The position numbers and the translations under genes are program-made. A stretch of 64,000 nt of DNA, from IMG/VR virus record IMGVR_UViG_3300042350_002797, positions 1 through 64,000 of that record; one strand, given 5' to 3'. Numbering within the stretch: position 1 is the stretch's first letter; the number at the start of each line of letters is the position of its first letter. This DNA is from a virus. The notes beneath the pieces are model-generated. The model was not told where the DNA came from. It did no database searches and saw only the letters and a program-made list of their open reading frames with translations. Shown here piece by piece: positions 48,087 through 58,457 of the stretch.

Positions 48087-51000
48087 GCTTGCGCCTCACC
48101 CCAACGTAAAATAATATTAGAATTAACAGTTGTACCAGACGCTTTATAAACGTTAATTGCTAACACATCAGGCCCATTTGGATAAGTTCCTCTGCCACCC
48201 AATGTAGTATTAGTAAGTTCTTTTAATTCTGCTAGATCCAGTTCGCCGCTTTCTCCAGGTTGTGAAATAAATGAAAATACTGTTTCTCCTGGTAGTGCAT
48301 ATGGTGGTTGACCAAATCTGAAGGTAATTACTTCTGCTGGAGATTGAGCAGAAATACTAGTTTGATTAAATTGAACCCTATAGTAAGTTGTTCCATTAAA
48401 TGTTTGTTCTGTGCTTACATTACTAATTCTAGTACCTGCTGGAAAATCACTTAATAATGTAGTTGTTCCTAAAGTTGTTGTTAATGTTCCGGCTACAACT
48501 GATGTCGAAACAACAAAAGTAAATGTAGTTGCACCCACAGTTGCTACAGTCCAAGTTCCATTAAGTTTAGTCTGTTCTGTTCCTGTAGCACCTGATATAG
48601 TAATTCTATTACCTACTCCGATTACGTTAGCAGTAGCGGCTATAGTACCAGTTACAGTTGTTGTTCCGTTGCCAATAAAATTAGTTATTGTTAAACTACT
48701 ATCTATAGAAACTTCTGTACCTACTCCTGCACCATTAGTATTCACTAAATTAGTCCAGCTTGCACTAGTAAAAAAAACAAAGTTTGTGTTACCTGTACTT
48801 TGTCTTACACTTAGCTGCACGTTAGCAGCAGCATTTACTGAGCTAGTACTGTTTAAACTTGTATTGACTTGATAGTAAGGAGTGTGGCTAAAAGTTATTG
48901 TTCTACTGCCTGAAATACTAGCCGCTACTCCACTAAAGACAACTCTTGTATAAGTTATTCCTGCAAATGATCTTCCAGTGTTAATTGTATTGATCGTTCT
49001 AGGTGTAGGAAAGGTAGTTGCATCATTAGTAGTTGCTCCTACTATACTACAATCTAAAGGCAAATTATTCCAACTTGAAGAAGTAAAATATAAATTGTCT
49101 AAATTATTTGAATAAGTTCCGCCTAGACTAAAAGTAGCATTGCTATCTCTACTTGCTCCAAAAGTACTTGCACTCATTGTCAAAGTATAATATGTTCTGC
49201 CACTGGCTGAACTTGGTCCTGATACATTGGTCACATATGTTCCGCTTGGGAAGCCACCGCCGTTGATGGTCATTCCAACTGTGGAGACAGGATTTACATT
49301 GTTGGACCATTCAAAGGCTCTAGCATAATAAAGATTAGTGCCAAAGGATATATCAAATTCTAACCTCACATTACCAGTAGTAAGTTGGTCAATAGTTGTG
49401 GCTGTAGGACTGCTGCTAGCAGAAATAGTAGTAATAGTTGTTCCAGAAGGATACTTACCGTCGTTTATGGTTGATCCGGTGGTAGCACCAATACTAGTCC
49501 AACTAGCCTGCGTCGCGTAAAAGAAACTAGACCCTGATGATCTGTTAAATACCGAATTGTTGGGTACAGTTAAATTACCGTTGATATCTGTTTGTAATGT
49601 TGCTCCTGCTGTTGTTTGCGATCCACTGTTCCATGTTACTGATCCGCCGGGTGCTATTTGTGCAAAGCTAGGCTGGCCACCAGCTGCTAGACTGCTTAGT
49701 CCGCCCCACGAAATTTGGCTAGGATCAGTAGGATAGTTGCTAGGATTTAATACACCCTCAACAACTATACCACCAGACCCTGTATCAGATGTAATCGCTA
49801 TACCTTTTAACAATAGTTGCGCACGGTTTAATAATTCTCGTTCTCCTAAATCTCCAACAATAGCATTACTAATACTTGGTGCAAGTCTAATCAGAAACGC
49901 TGTCTGTTTAGTAGTACTGACTGATACACCAGTACTTGCATAACTGAAAATATATCCTCGATCTTCATCAAATAATCCGTCCATTAGGAATGCACTACCC
50001 CAATGACTAATAATTGGGCTAGTTGTACAGCTGACTAAGATTACTCCTGTATTAAATTCGTGTGTGCTTGCTGGTCCCGCAGTAAATGTTCGTAATGACC
50101 CTGCTATAAAACTAGTCAGTGATGCAGCTCTTGTACAATTTAGCAAAGTATTTCCAGATTTTCCGTTATATGAAATGAGTTCATTGTCTATATACACAAT
50201 CGCTGTCTCATTAGGAAAATCCCTAGCATCTACTAACGGTATACTAGTAGCTAGAGCACTTATAGAACTGGCTAATTTATCTCTTGCTGACTCATTATGT
50301 ACTTCGTAGCGAACAGGTTGGTTACCTGTTCTCATATAGGCTTCTGTGTTAACGTTACTATTTCTCATTCTATGAAAGAAAATAAAATTGCCGTCACTGC
50401 CTCGTAACATAAAATCAATAAAACCTACAGCATACCAAGACCATTGCATACCAATCATCTGCATTTTAGTAATATCAATGTTAAATCCGCTAGGGCCTGT
50501 TCCATCTAATCTATCAATATTAAAATCCTGTTGTTTAACTACATAATCTGATACTAGACAAATTTTAGAAGCCACAGCATCTACTGCTCCTCTATAATCT
50601 GGAGCAACAGTCATTGATGTTTGACTGGTAATACGTGTAACTACATGTGTCATTCCTTTAATAACAATTCTATCTCCTGCCTTAATCTGATCTCTAAATC
50701 TAGTATTAACTCCTGTCATTAAATTAGTATCTTTGGTAATATTGACTACACCGGCTAATTGTTGAGTAGAACTACGTCTAACCACAGCAAAATCGTTACC
50801 ATCATATTGGAAAAACAATCCATTTTGATCGTCATGTGTGCCTGCTCGGACAGTGGCGCCGTGCCATTGATACGTAGACATTAATGCATTTGGACCTAAT
50901 ACAGCAGTTGTATTCGCTAGGACTGTTTGTGCTAAGACCTTGAACTGACGTTCATTAATTATTTCAGTAACTGTATAAGTTCCGTTGTAACCAAAAGTTT

Positions 51001-54000
51001 CAATTCCTATAATTTTTATTCTACTACCAATTTGTAATCCATGATCAACATCATCCATTACAAAAGTAATATCCGATCCTATAGTTACATCTTCTGCTGT
51101 AGCACTTTGAATGTTTACACTAGGTGCAAACAAAGCGCCTGTACAGTAATTTACACCTTTACCTGATTGATAACGAATATATTTTTTACTCATACGAATC
51201 GCTTGCGAACCGTGCTGTGGACCGCCTGTGCCTAACTGTACACCACCATCATATGGTCGATGTACAAAGTATGCATCAGATCGTGTATAAATTGTTCCGG
51301 TAAGAGCAACTGCTGTATCAACAGTTCCAGCAGTTCTTGCTGTATACCTTAAACTTGTTACAGAAGGAACTTGCTCTACAAAAAATGGCCCTGCTGCTAA
51401 TGAATGATTAGATCCGGCGCTGGTTATCCGTGTTGTTATACTTGCTCCTGGAAGTAATCCATGAGCTGTAGAAAAACTAACCTCTATTAACGCTATTCCA
51501 CTATAATTTAAAGTTGTACTTGTTGGAATAGTTGCTGTTGTTACACTGCTTAATAAAAGAACAGAATAAAATGATATGCTACTACCTAATGTAGCTGTTC
51601 CAGTTACTACGGCTGCTGAACTCACTCCAGACCCACTTATTCCTGATACCGAGATAATTAAGTCGTTAGTCGGACTGGTGCCTCCTAAACTTGTTCCTAG
51701 AATTAGTATTCTATTTCCTACTCTATAATTTGTTCCAGCCGCAGAGACTGCACTAACTGTATAAGATCCCGCAGATTTACTAATAGTAAATTGTGCTCCT
51801 GATCCATTATTAGCTACGTTATTTGCGGTTAAAGATGTAAATGTAGCATCAGTGCCTACAGCGTTACCGTCATAGCTAAATGACACAATCGATCCGCTTA
51901 CACCTAAAGTTATCACAGTAATTTCTAAATCATTAGCAGGACTAGCGCCACCTAAGTTTGTACCTAAAATTGTAATTACATCACCAATATTATAATCAAT
52001 ACCAGAATTATTCAAAGAAACGGCATAAGTACCTGCTGAAGAATCGCCTAAATCACTGCGTAGAATATTCCAAGTAGCACCTGTTCCTGTTGCTGTTGAA
52101 TCTATAGCTGTAACAAAATCTTGAGATACATTGCTATAAGTAAATGTTTTTACTACTGAAGTTCCAGTAAAAGTTATGGCAGTAATTTCACCTGCTCCTC
52201 CTATACTAGAGACTGTAACTGTTATATCATTAGTTGGACTTGTACCTTCTAAGAATGTACCTTCTATCGTAAGTTGGTCACCAATATTATAACCTGTTCC
52301 TGCATTGTTTATGACCACTGTATCATAAACGTTGTTAGTTCGTGTAACATTAAAGGTAGCACTAGTTCCTGAAGCTGCTACAGTAGTACCTGATACAGAC
52401 AAATAGCTAGCAGTGCCTCCGGTAAACCCTGTTGTTGTTGGTCCTGATAACGATACTGTTGATCCTACTATCTGAGTAACAAATATAGAAGTGCCTGAAC
52501 CATTATCAATAGCAGATCCTTCTACTATTCCAGAAACTGAATCAAATATAATACTAGTAGCACCTGAACTAACAGTTGTATTCACAGTCTGAGTTGCAAC
52601 TACACCACCAGATCCTATCACTCCTGATACTTGTGTACCAGTATCTATACCTGTTCCGGTTATTGGAGATCCAGTTGAAGGAGCGGTGCCAGTAAAGGCT
52701 AATCTATTAGAAGATATTGTTGTAGAAAAAACTGTATTAATTGTGCCAGTAGTACCATTAGAAAACACGCTGAATACTGGATTACCAACAGGTGCTCCTG
52801 TATAAAATTCTGCTTTTCTTAACTGTGTATATGTAGTTGCTAGCACTTGACCATTGCTACTTCCTACTTTAGCTGTGGCATAATAAGTAAATGTTGTTGC
52901 GCTAGGAACAGAATTCACTAAAAAAGTGCCTTCGGCTCTACTAAATCCTGTAATAGTATTTGCTAATGCTTTAATTGTAAAAGGCATACCTACTGTAAAT
53001 CCATGTGCTCCAGCAGTAGTCACTGTAATCAGACTAGAACCTACACCAGTAATTGCATTACCAGTACTAGCATCAGTAGTAACATTTAGTACAGAAGTAT
53101 CTGATCCTGGTACTTCATATGAACTAGGATATCCTCGTAAAAGACCAATGGCTTGCCATTTAGTAGGCTGTAGTCCATATTCAAAGTCAGCATCAAGCAT
53201 ACTCTGAGATGCAGCAACTCGCATACGTTCGATTGCATCTGTTCCGTAATCGTATGGCCGTACTCTAGTTTCCTTTTCTTCTACAAAAATTTGTATGTCA
53301 TCAAACGCTGTCGCAGTAGACGTATCTGCTTCTAAATAAATTGTAGTTACGTAATCTGCACGATCTCTAAATGCTCCAAAATTATCATCTTTATAGAAAA
53401 AATTACTAACATAACCTGTGTCTACTATAACCGATGCCCCTAAACTTGGTGCAGCAAAATTAAAAAGAACTGTATTGCTGGTCGAGTTAGTAATTAAAAG
53501 TAAGTCATTTATATCAAATTTGCCTAAAAGTCTAATTGTAGAAACTCCATTAGACAATACAGGTAAACTGCTTAATCCGTTTTGTAAAACTGCTATAAAA
53601 CTGTTAGATAATGATGTGATTCTTGATGCTGCGCCAGCTTCGCCAGCTGTTCCAGTAGTGACTTGAGCTTCCGTCACAGGACTTTGTTCTGAAGTATAAA
53701 CTGATTTAGTAATTACGTAGTTATTAATTAAATTACGTACAAATGTTTGTGCAGTAATTTCAGGTAACCGATCTCCGCTTAGTTGTGAAACACTGCCATT
53801 CCAGAATCTTGATGAAATGTAGTAAGTCTTAGCATTACCTCCATATCTTAAATCATGCAAGTAAGCATCTATAACTAATCCTATGTCTCGATCACATTTA
53901 GAGTCATCATACACATACCCAGCGTAATTGTAAACTGATGAAACAACAGCAGGTAGTGTAGACAAGCCGCCATCTATAACATCTATAATAATAGGTTTTA

Positions 54001-54583
54001 AATTGTTAGTGATAGAAGTAGCAACACCTGCTTCAGCATTTGCACCTGTTAAATTTTGAGTGCTTGTTACAGGACTTTGATCACTAGAGTAAGCTACACC
54101 TGGTAAGATATAATCTGTGATGATTGTAAATATTTGTTCAAATCCTAAAATTTCCTGGGTAGGACTTATGAGTTGTGCTACACCACCTTGCCAAAAATTT
54201 CTAGCAATGTCAATAGTTTTTTCGTTACCACCATATCTGACATCATATGTAATTGCATCGAGTAGCAATCCTGTGTCTCTTCTACACGAAGCTTCACTGT
54301 AAGTGTATCCGGACCAAATAGGGCCGCCGCCTGCTACTTGTGCTGCTACCCAAGCAATAATTTCATCTATTATGAATTGTTTATTATTAGTTAATCTTAG
54401 TACTGCGTTAGGATAAAGATTTTCAGCATTATCTTCTGTTATTCTAGCATTAATGTACGCAACTGCTTCTGCTTTAATAAATTCTTTATTTGATTGAATC
54501 AAAGCATATGCATTAGGATAGGCGTTAGAGGAGTATGATACCCCTGGTGAAAATACATAGTCGTCTATCTTTCTTTTTCCCAT
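48083..54583 (-). CDS. Giant tail-fibre or baseplate-like protein (2,166 aa)
   Basis: 2,166 aa, the largest gene. The N-terminus has two diverged copies of a roughly 160-residue unit (YSEASCRRDTGLLLDAITYDVRYGGN and YDDSKCDRDIGLVIDAYLHDLRYGGN, each followed by SSDQSPVT or SEQSPVT). The middle holds three further units of about 95 residues (GYNIGDQLTIEGT, DYNIGDVITILGT, NYRVGNRILILGT). The C-terminal third is low-complexity Ser/Thr/Gly-rich, as in long tail fibres. ATG at 54583 follows GGAG. Very likely a fibre or wedge-associated virion protein; no domain of known function is visible. Confidence 0.75.
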   Translation of the reverse strand: MGKRKIDDYVFSPGVSYSSNAYPNAYALIQSNKEFIKAEAVAYINARITEDNAENLYPNAVLRLTNNKQFIIDEIIAWVAAQVAGGGPIWSGYTYSEASCRRDTGLLLDAITYDVRYGGNEKTIDIARNFWQGGVAQLISPTQEILGFEQIFTIITDYILPGVAYSSDQSPVTSTQNLTGANAEAGVATSITNNLKPIIIDVIDGGLSTLPAVVSSVYNYAGYVYDDSKCDRDIGLVIDAYLHDLRYGGNAKTYYISSRFWNGSVSQLSGDRLPEITAQTFVRNLINNYVITKSVYTSEQSPVTEAQVTTGTAGEAGAASRITSLSNSFIAVLQNGLSSLPVLSNGVSTIRLLGKFDINDLLLITNSTSNTVLFNFAAPSLGASVIVDTGYVSNFFYKDDNFGAFRDRADYVTTIYLEADTSTATAFDDIQIFVEEKETRVRPYDYGTDAIERMRVAASQSMLDADFEYGLQPTKWQAIGLLRGYPSSYEVPGSDTSVLNVTTDASTGNAITGVGSSLITVTTAGAHGFTVGMPFTIKALANTITGFSRAEGTFLVNSVPSATTFTYYATAKVGSSNGQVLATTYTQLRKAEFYTGAPVGNPVFSVFSNGTTGTINTVFSTTISSNRLAFTGTAPSTGSPITGTGIDTGTQVSGVIGSGGVVATQTVNTTVSSGATSIIFDSVSGIVEGSAIDNGSGTSIFVTQIVGSTVSLSGPTTTGFTGGTASYLSVSGTTVAASGTSATFNVTRTNNVYDTVVINNAGTGYNIGDQLTIEGTFLEGTSPTNDITVTVSSIGGAGEITAITFTGTSVVKTFTYSNVSQDFVTAIDSTATGTGATWNILRSDLGDSSAGTYAVSLNNSGIDYNIGDVITILGTNLGGASPANDLEITVITLGVSGSIVSFSYDGNAVGTDATFTSLTANNVANNGSGAQFTISKSAGSYTVSAVSAAGTNYRVGNRILILGTSLGGTSPTNDLIISVSGISGSGVSSAAVVTGTATLGSSISFYSVLLLSSVTTATIPTSTTLNYSGIALIEVSFSTAHGLLPGASITTRITSAGSNHSLAAGPFFVEQVPSVTSLRYTARTAGTVDTAVALTGTIYTRSDAYFVHRPYDGGVQLGTGGPQHGSQAIRMSKKYIRYQSGKGVNYCTGALFAPSVNIQSATAEDVTIGSDITFVMDDVDHGLQIGSRIKIIGIETFGYNGTYTVTEIINERQFKVLAQTVLANTTAVLGPNALMSTYQWHGATVRAGTHDDQNGLFFQYDGNDFAVVRRSSTQQLAGVVNITKDTNLMTGVNTRFRDQIKAGDRIVIKGMTHVVTRITSQTSMTVAPDYRGAVDAVASKICLVSDYVVKQQDFNIDRLDGTGPSGFNIDITKMQMIGMQWSWYAVGFIDFMLRGSDGNFIFFHRMRNSNVNTEAYMRTGNQPVRYEVHNESARDKLASSISALATSIPLVDARDFPNETAIVYIDNELISYNGKSGNTLLNCTRAASLTSFIAGSLRTFTAGPASTHEFNTGVILVSCTTSPIISHWGSAFLMDGLFDEDRGYIFSYASTGVSVSTTKQTAFLIRLAPSISNAIVGDLGERELLNRAQLLLKGIAITSDTGSGGIVVEGVLNPSNYPTDPSQISWGGLSSLAAGGQPSFAQIAPGGSVTWNSGSQTTAGATLQTDINGNLTVPNNSVFNRSSGSSFFYATQASWTSIGATTGSTINDGKYPSGTTITTISASSSPTATTIDQLTTGNVRLEFDISFGTNLYYARAFEWSNNVNPVSTVGMTINGGGFPSGTYVTNVSGPSSASGRTYYTLTMSASTFGASRDSNATFSLGGTYSNNLDNLYFTSSSWNNLPLDCSIVGATTNDATTFPTPRTINTINTGRSFAGITYTRVVFSGVAASISGSRTITFSHTPYYQVNTSLNSTSSVNAAANVQLSVRQSTGNTNFVFFTSASWTNLVNTNGAGVGTEVSIDSSLTITNFIGNGTTTVTGTIAATANVIGVGNRITISGATGTEQTKLNGTWTVATVGATTFTFVVSTSVVAGTLTTTLGTTTLLSDFPAGTRISNVSTEQTFNGTTYYRVQFNQTSISAQSPAEVITFRFGQPPYALPGETVFSFISQPGESGELDLAELKELTNTTLGGRGTYPNGPDVLAINVYKASGTTVNSNIILRWGEAQA

Positions 54584-54594
54584 TTATTTCTCCG

Positions 54595-55578
54595 TTATCC
54601 GCCTAATGCTATTGCTAAGGCGGCAGCTATATTGTCGACGTAATCTTTACGTGTTGCTTTAGATGCATCCGACGGTGCATCGTTGATTGTAACTTCGTCT
54701 ACTGTTATGTTTGTTGTAGATATGCTAGTTGCCGTTAAAGTTGTTATTGTACTAGTCGAAGCTGTTAGATCTGTGAATATAGCTTCGCCGGCTACTGTTT
54801 GACCAATATTAACATTATCAATAGTTCCTACGCTAGATGGATTTATAGTAATCGAGCCTGATACACCTGTAGGTGAAATATTGATAGTTGCATTATTACC
54901 AGAAAATGTTACATTATCGGCTACTTGTAAACTATTTAGATTGGCTAATCCGGTGGTAGCTACTGTAGTAAATGAGCCACTACTAGGAACTGTTGTTCCG
55001 ATGCTCATATTGTTAATTTCGCCTGGACTTCCTGTTTTATTAGTTATTGATATAACACCATCTAGAACAGTTAAATTATTTTGTCCAACTAATAAGTTAG
55101 TAGCAGTTAACGTGTCTGATACTTCAAATCCATATTCAGATTTTAGCGGACTTTGTATAATAGTAGTCGGTCCAGAATAAGGAGATAGTTCTCCTATAGT
55201 TTCTGTATAATTAGCTCTGAATATTAATTTTGCGCCTTGGAATTCTGTAGCTGCTGTAGCCAGTAAAGTTACATAACTGTTATTGACAGCTACAGAGAAT
55301 GTAGCAACATTAGTTGCTGTACCTACTCTTCCATAGTTTAAAATATTAACAGTATTAGGACTAGCTGTTAATAATATTTTTAAAGTTTCTTTTACATTGC
55401 TGCTATACTCTATAGTAATAGTATAGTCTGCACTAGAAAAATCGCCAACAAACCACCTATCTATTTCTGTATTGTTGAATACCTGAATCCACTTGCCTTT
55501 ATGAGACCAAGCAGTTCCAGACTTTATTCTTAAAGTTGAATTAGGGCCTTGACTAAAATAGTCCGAAAATGTTAACAT
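54595..55578 (-). CDS. Fibre-like virion protein (327 aa)
   Basis: 327 aa. Ser/Thr/Gly-rich and beta-like, including TVATTGLANLNSLQVADNVTF and TINISPTGVSGSITINP, with the C-terminal helix VTINDAPSDASKATRKDYVDNIA resembling terminal tail-fibre motifs. Late box GATAAATA at 55600, 21 nt before ATG; a GGTAG site is weak. The stop lies 11 nt above the giant fibre gene. Likely part of the same fibre network. Confidence 0.65.
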   Translation of the reverse strand: MLTFSDYFSQGPNSTLRIKSGTAWSHKGKWIQVFNNTEIDRWFVGDFSSADYTITIEYSSNVKETLKILLTASPNTVNILNYGRVGTATNVATFSVAVNNSYVTLLATAATEFQGAKLIFRANYTETIGELSPYSGPTTIIQSPLKSEYGFEVSDTLTATNLLVGQNNLTVLDGVISITNKTGSPGEINNMSIGTTVPSSGSFTTVATTGLANLNSLQVADNVTFSGNNATINISPTGVSGSITINPSSVGTIDNVNIGQTVAGEAIFTDLTASTSTITTLTATSISTTNITVDEVTINDAPSDASKATRKDYVDNIAAALAIALGG

Positions 55579-55599
55579 TTAAATCTACCAATATAACAG

Positions 55600-55607
55600 T
55601 ATTTATC
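55600..55607 (-). promoter_or_regulatory. Late promoter box for the fibre gene
   Basis: GATAAATA on the minus strand, 21 nt before ATG at 55578. Probably also serves the giant fibre gene downstream. Confidence 0.6.
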
Positions 55608-55632
55608 ACAAAATATATCGGCAAACCAATGC

Positions 55633-57447
55633 TTAAACATTAGCTATTTTAATTAATTTTCCGTGTTCAGGCAAATACAAGTATTCTATATCACTACGTA
55701 CTAGCGTATCAATAGCATCATCCAGTGTTTCGACTAACGGATCTCCACCTAGATTAAAGCTAGTGTTAAACAAAATAGGAATATTTGTTTTTTTGTAGAA
55801 TGCCGTAATTAGATTGTAAAAGTGATAGTTTTGATCTTCTGTTACTGTTTGAATTCGACAGGTACCGTCTACATGAATAATACTTGGTATTTTTTCATCT
55901 TTGCCAGGTTGACAATTTACAGCATACATCATATGAGGACTTTCATCTTTACCTCGTAGATCAAACCACTCGTGTACATGTTCTTTTAAAATAGTTCCTG
56001 CAAATGGTCTAAAATATTCTCTACGTTTTACTGCATTAACAAAATCTTTACCATCGGCATAAGTTGGGTCAAATAAAATACTACGATTTCCTAATGCTCT
56101 AGGACCGTTTTCACTACGTCCTTGGAATATAGTAACAATATTTTTACTAGTCAATAAATCAACTACATCTTCATAGGTAGCGTCTACTACTTCCCCGTCA
56201 AGAGGTTTAATTTTTTCAATTATTTCTTGTTCAGTATATGAATACACAGGTCCTAAGTATAGACTATTATCCTTTTGTTTTGTACTACTTTGCGACAATT
56301 GATGATAAAACATTAATGCAGCACCGATAGCAGTTCCTGCATCATTGCTGATTGGCTCTACATATAATTCGATGCCATCTTTACGTAATTGTTCCAAATA
56401 ATAATAATTTGCCACACAATTAAGACCGTAGCCTCCACTTAATACAACTTGTTTTTTTCCGGTAAGTTCTACAGCTTTATAAATTAATTTTAGTACTTGT
56501 TCTTGGCTTTGAGTTTGAACTGCGTATGCTAGATCTCTACGACTTTGTAAATGTGTAACATCTGTCTTCTCATCTAGAACTTGTTCATCTAAAAAATTAT
56601 ATAACTCTGAATTTACCTTAGCGCCATTGGGGTAATTAGGAACAATTAAATTTCTATTACTTAGAGAAAATTTACCTGAATCGTCAAACAATTTTGGAAA
56701 ACTATTATTTTCTTTTCCGTATGGAAACAACCCCATAGTTTTTCCTGCTTCTATACTAGAGAAACCACAAAACTCTGTTACAGCTTCATATACTTTTACT
56801 ATGCCTGCTCTATCTGAAAGTAAAGCTTCGTGTACTGAGTCTTTCTCTCCAAAAATTCCTGAATCTAAATTTAGATAATGAGCACCTAGCACAGTTTCGC
56901 TTGTACCATAATTTTTATAACGTGTTTTGAATGTAGAAGGATATTCACAATCAATAATACTTTCTACTTCCCAAACTGTCATTGGTTGATCGTTATAAGA
57001 AATATTGATAAAAGTGCCTGCACCGTCCACAATAAGACTAACAGCACTATCAAATCCTGATCTATAGAATGCACATGCACTGTGCAGCTTATGATGAATA
57101 AAACTTAAATCAATAACCTGAGGGTGTGCATATATGTTTTCTTTTCTACTAATTAATCCTAATTTTCTAGCCAAGCCAGTATAAACATCGTCGCCAGTGT
57201 AGTCTACTCTGCCTGCGGTTTCATTTAGTTTTTGAGTATGGGCAATTACAAGATAGTCGATCTTATCTGTGTATTCTAAAATTTTCATCATAGATGCATA
57301 AGGACCGCCGTCGTATTTGTGACGACTTAATCTTTCTTCTTCTATGCTAAAAACAATTTCGCCATCTTTTAACAAACAGACTCCTGAATTATGTCCTCTG
57401 GCGATAGCTGCTATATATCCGGTTTTCAATTGTGGCGTATTATTCAT
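55633..57447 (-). CDS. Full-length carbamoyltransferase (NodU/CmcH/TobZ family)
   Basis: 604 aa. N-terminal ASKHA-like domain: GYIAAIARGHNSGVCLLKDGE, the metal-site HHKLHSACAFY (about 115-125), VDGAGTF (about 141-147), GKTMGLFPYGK, then SGGYGLNCVANYYY and SNDAGTAIGAALMF. The C-terminal domain starts at about 395 (SENGPRALGNRSILFDPT at about 453-470), absent in the 325-aa relative at 8406. The family carbamoylates hydroxyls on sugars or antibiotics with carbamoyl phosphate and ATP. Beside a GT9-like gene, a sugar target is plausible. Confidence 0.85.
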   Translation of the reverse strand: MNNTPQLKTGYIAAIARGHNSGVCLLKDGEIVFSIEEERLSRHKYDGGPYASMMKILEYTDKIDYLVIAHTQKLNETAGRVDYTGDDVYTGLARKLGLISRKENIYAHPQVIDLSFIHHKLHSACAFYRSGFDSAVSLIVDGAGTFINISYNDQPMTVWEVESIIDCEYPSTFKTRYKNYGTSETVLGAHYLNLDSGIFGEKDSVHEALLSDRAGIVKVYEAVTEFCGFSSIEAGKTMGLFPYGKENNSFPKLFDDSGKFSLSNRNLIVPNYPNGAKVNSELYNFLDEQVLDEKTDVTHLQSRRDLAYAVQTQSQEQVLKLIYKAVELTGKKQVVLSGGYGLNCVANYYYLEQLRKDGIELYVEPISNDAGTAIGAALMFYHQLSQSSTKQKDNSLYLGPVYSYTEQEIIEKIKPLDGEVVDATYEDVVDLLTSKNIVTIFQGRSENGPRALGNRSILFDPTYADGKDFVNAVKRREYFRPFAGTILKEHVHEWFDLRGKDESPHMMYAVNCQPGKDEKIPSIIHVDGTCRIQTVTEDQNYHFYNLITAFYKKTNIPILFNTSFNLGGDPLVETLDDAIDTLVRSDIEYLYLPEHGKLIKIANV

Positions 57448-58385
57448 TATTTTTTCTTTTTATCTAAAATTGTATTAATAACGTAATCTTGAATTTCTGC
57501 GGTCATGGTCATAATATTTTCATGCTTTCGATCAATTCTTTCATCTACAGTTATTCTTATAGGACTATATTCTCTAGTGTCCTCACCCATGTCTAATATA
57601 TTAAAAAACGAGCAATTTGGGTAGCTGACATTAATAGGAAAAGTCGATCCCATTACTACAGTAGATTGCTTTCCTACGGCATACGCTAAATGTTGACCTA
57701 CACTGTCGCAGCCAAAAAAATGATTTGCATATTTGATTACTGCTGCCCACTGTCTTAAATTTAGATTTTCAGGCGCAGCAACATCATCTTTATATTTTTC
57801 TTCTCTTAGATCCAATTTAATTTCGCTCATCATAATCACAGCGTAATTATTTTCTTGTAGTTTTTTAATTAAAGCTTTGACATCTTTATATTCTATACTA
57901 CGGCTTGTAGTATCAACAAAGCTTTCGTCTATATATTGTATGCCTCTTCCAAAAGGCTGAAACACTATTACTTTTTCTTTTTTTAAAGTTTTTTTGACTT
58001 CTGATACTAGTTGTCTGCCTGTAACTAGTTCTTCTTTAGATAATAAAAGAGTAGGTTTTGGTAATTCTCTAATACCTTTTTTATTAATTTCTATATCAAA
58101 TGCTTGTGCCAAACTGCATTGCTGATTGTAGTATTCCCAAACTCTGTAAGGTTCAAGACTAATGATATCTTTATCTTTGAGCTTTTCTGCGAACAGATTT
58201 TTGTGCCATACATCATAAGTTCTTTTATCTAAAGTCGGGTGACCTTTATAAAATTCAGTGCCGCCTTCGCAAACTATAATAAAATCTGTATCCCCGGATT
58301 CTTGCTCGTATTTTTCAAAAGCAGGAATTGAACAAATAACACGACCGGCGCCGCCATTAATAAAAAATGCTTTAGATCTACTCAT
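57447..58385 (-). CDS. Glycosyltransferase family 9-like (heptosyltransferase-type)
   Basis: 312 aa. Start MSRSKAFFINGGAGRVICSIP is the N-terminal GT9 glycine loop, with VIVFQPFGRGIQYIDES in the middle and the donor site FFGCDSVGQHLAYAVGKQSTVVMG (about 233-256), as in heptosyltransferases and ADP-heptose enzymes. The TAATG overlap with the carbamoyltransferase gene suggests coupled products. Could decorate host LPS or a virion glycan. Confidence 0.8.
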   Translation of the reverse strand: MSRSKAFFINGGAGRVICSIPAFEKYEQESGDTDFIIVCEGGTEFYKGHPTLDKRTYDVWHKNLFAEKLKDKDIISLEPYRVWEYYNQQCSLAQAFDIEINKKGIRELPKPTLLLSKEELVTGRQLVSEVKKTLKKEKVIVFQPFGRGIQYIDESFVDTTSRSIEYKDVKALIKKLQENNYAVIMMSEIKLDLREEKYKDDVAAPENLNLRQWAAVIKYANHFFGCDSVGQHLAYAVGKQSTVVMGSTFPINVSYPNCSFFNILDMGEDTREYSPIRITVDERIDRKHENIMTMTAEIQDYVINTILDKKKK

Positions 58386-58401
58386 TGAAACTCCAAAAAA
58401 A

Positions 58402-58444
58402 AGTCTAACGTTACTATATATCTGTTGCTAAGTAACGTTAGACT
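58402..58444 (-). terminator. Terminator between the GT9 and 210-aa genes
   Basis: AGTCTAACGTTACT (58402-58415) pairs perfectly with AGTAACGTTAGACT (58431-58444); the minus strand then has an eight-T run. It ends the transcript that starts above 59090. Confidence 0.9.
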
Positions 58445-58457
58445 AGTTTAGAATTTA

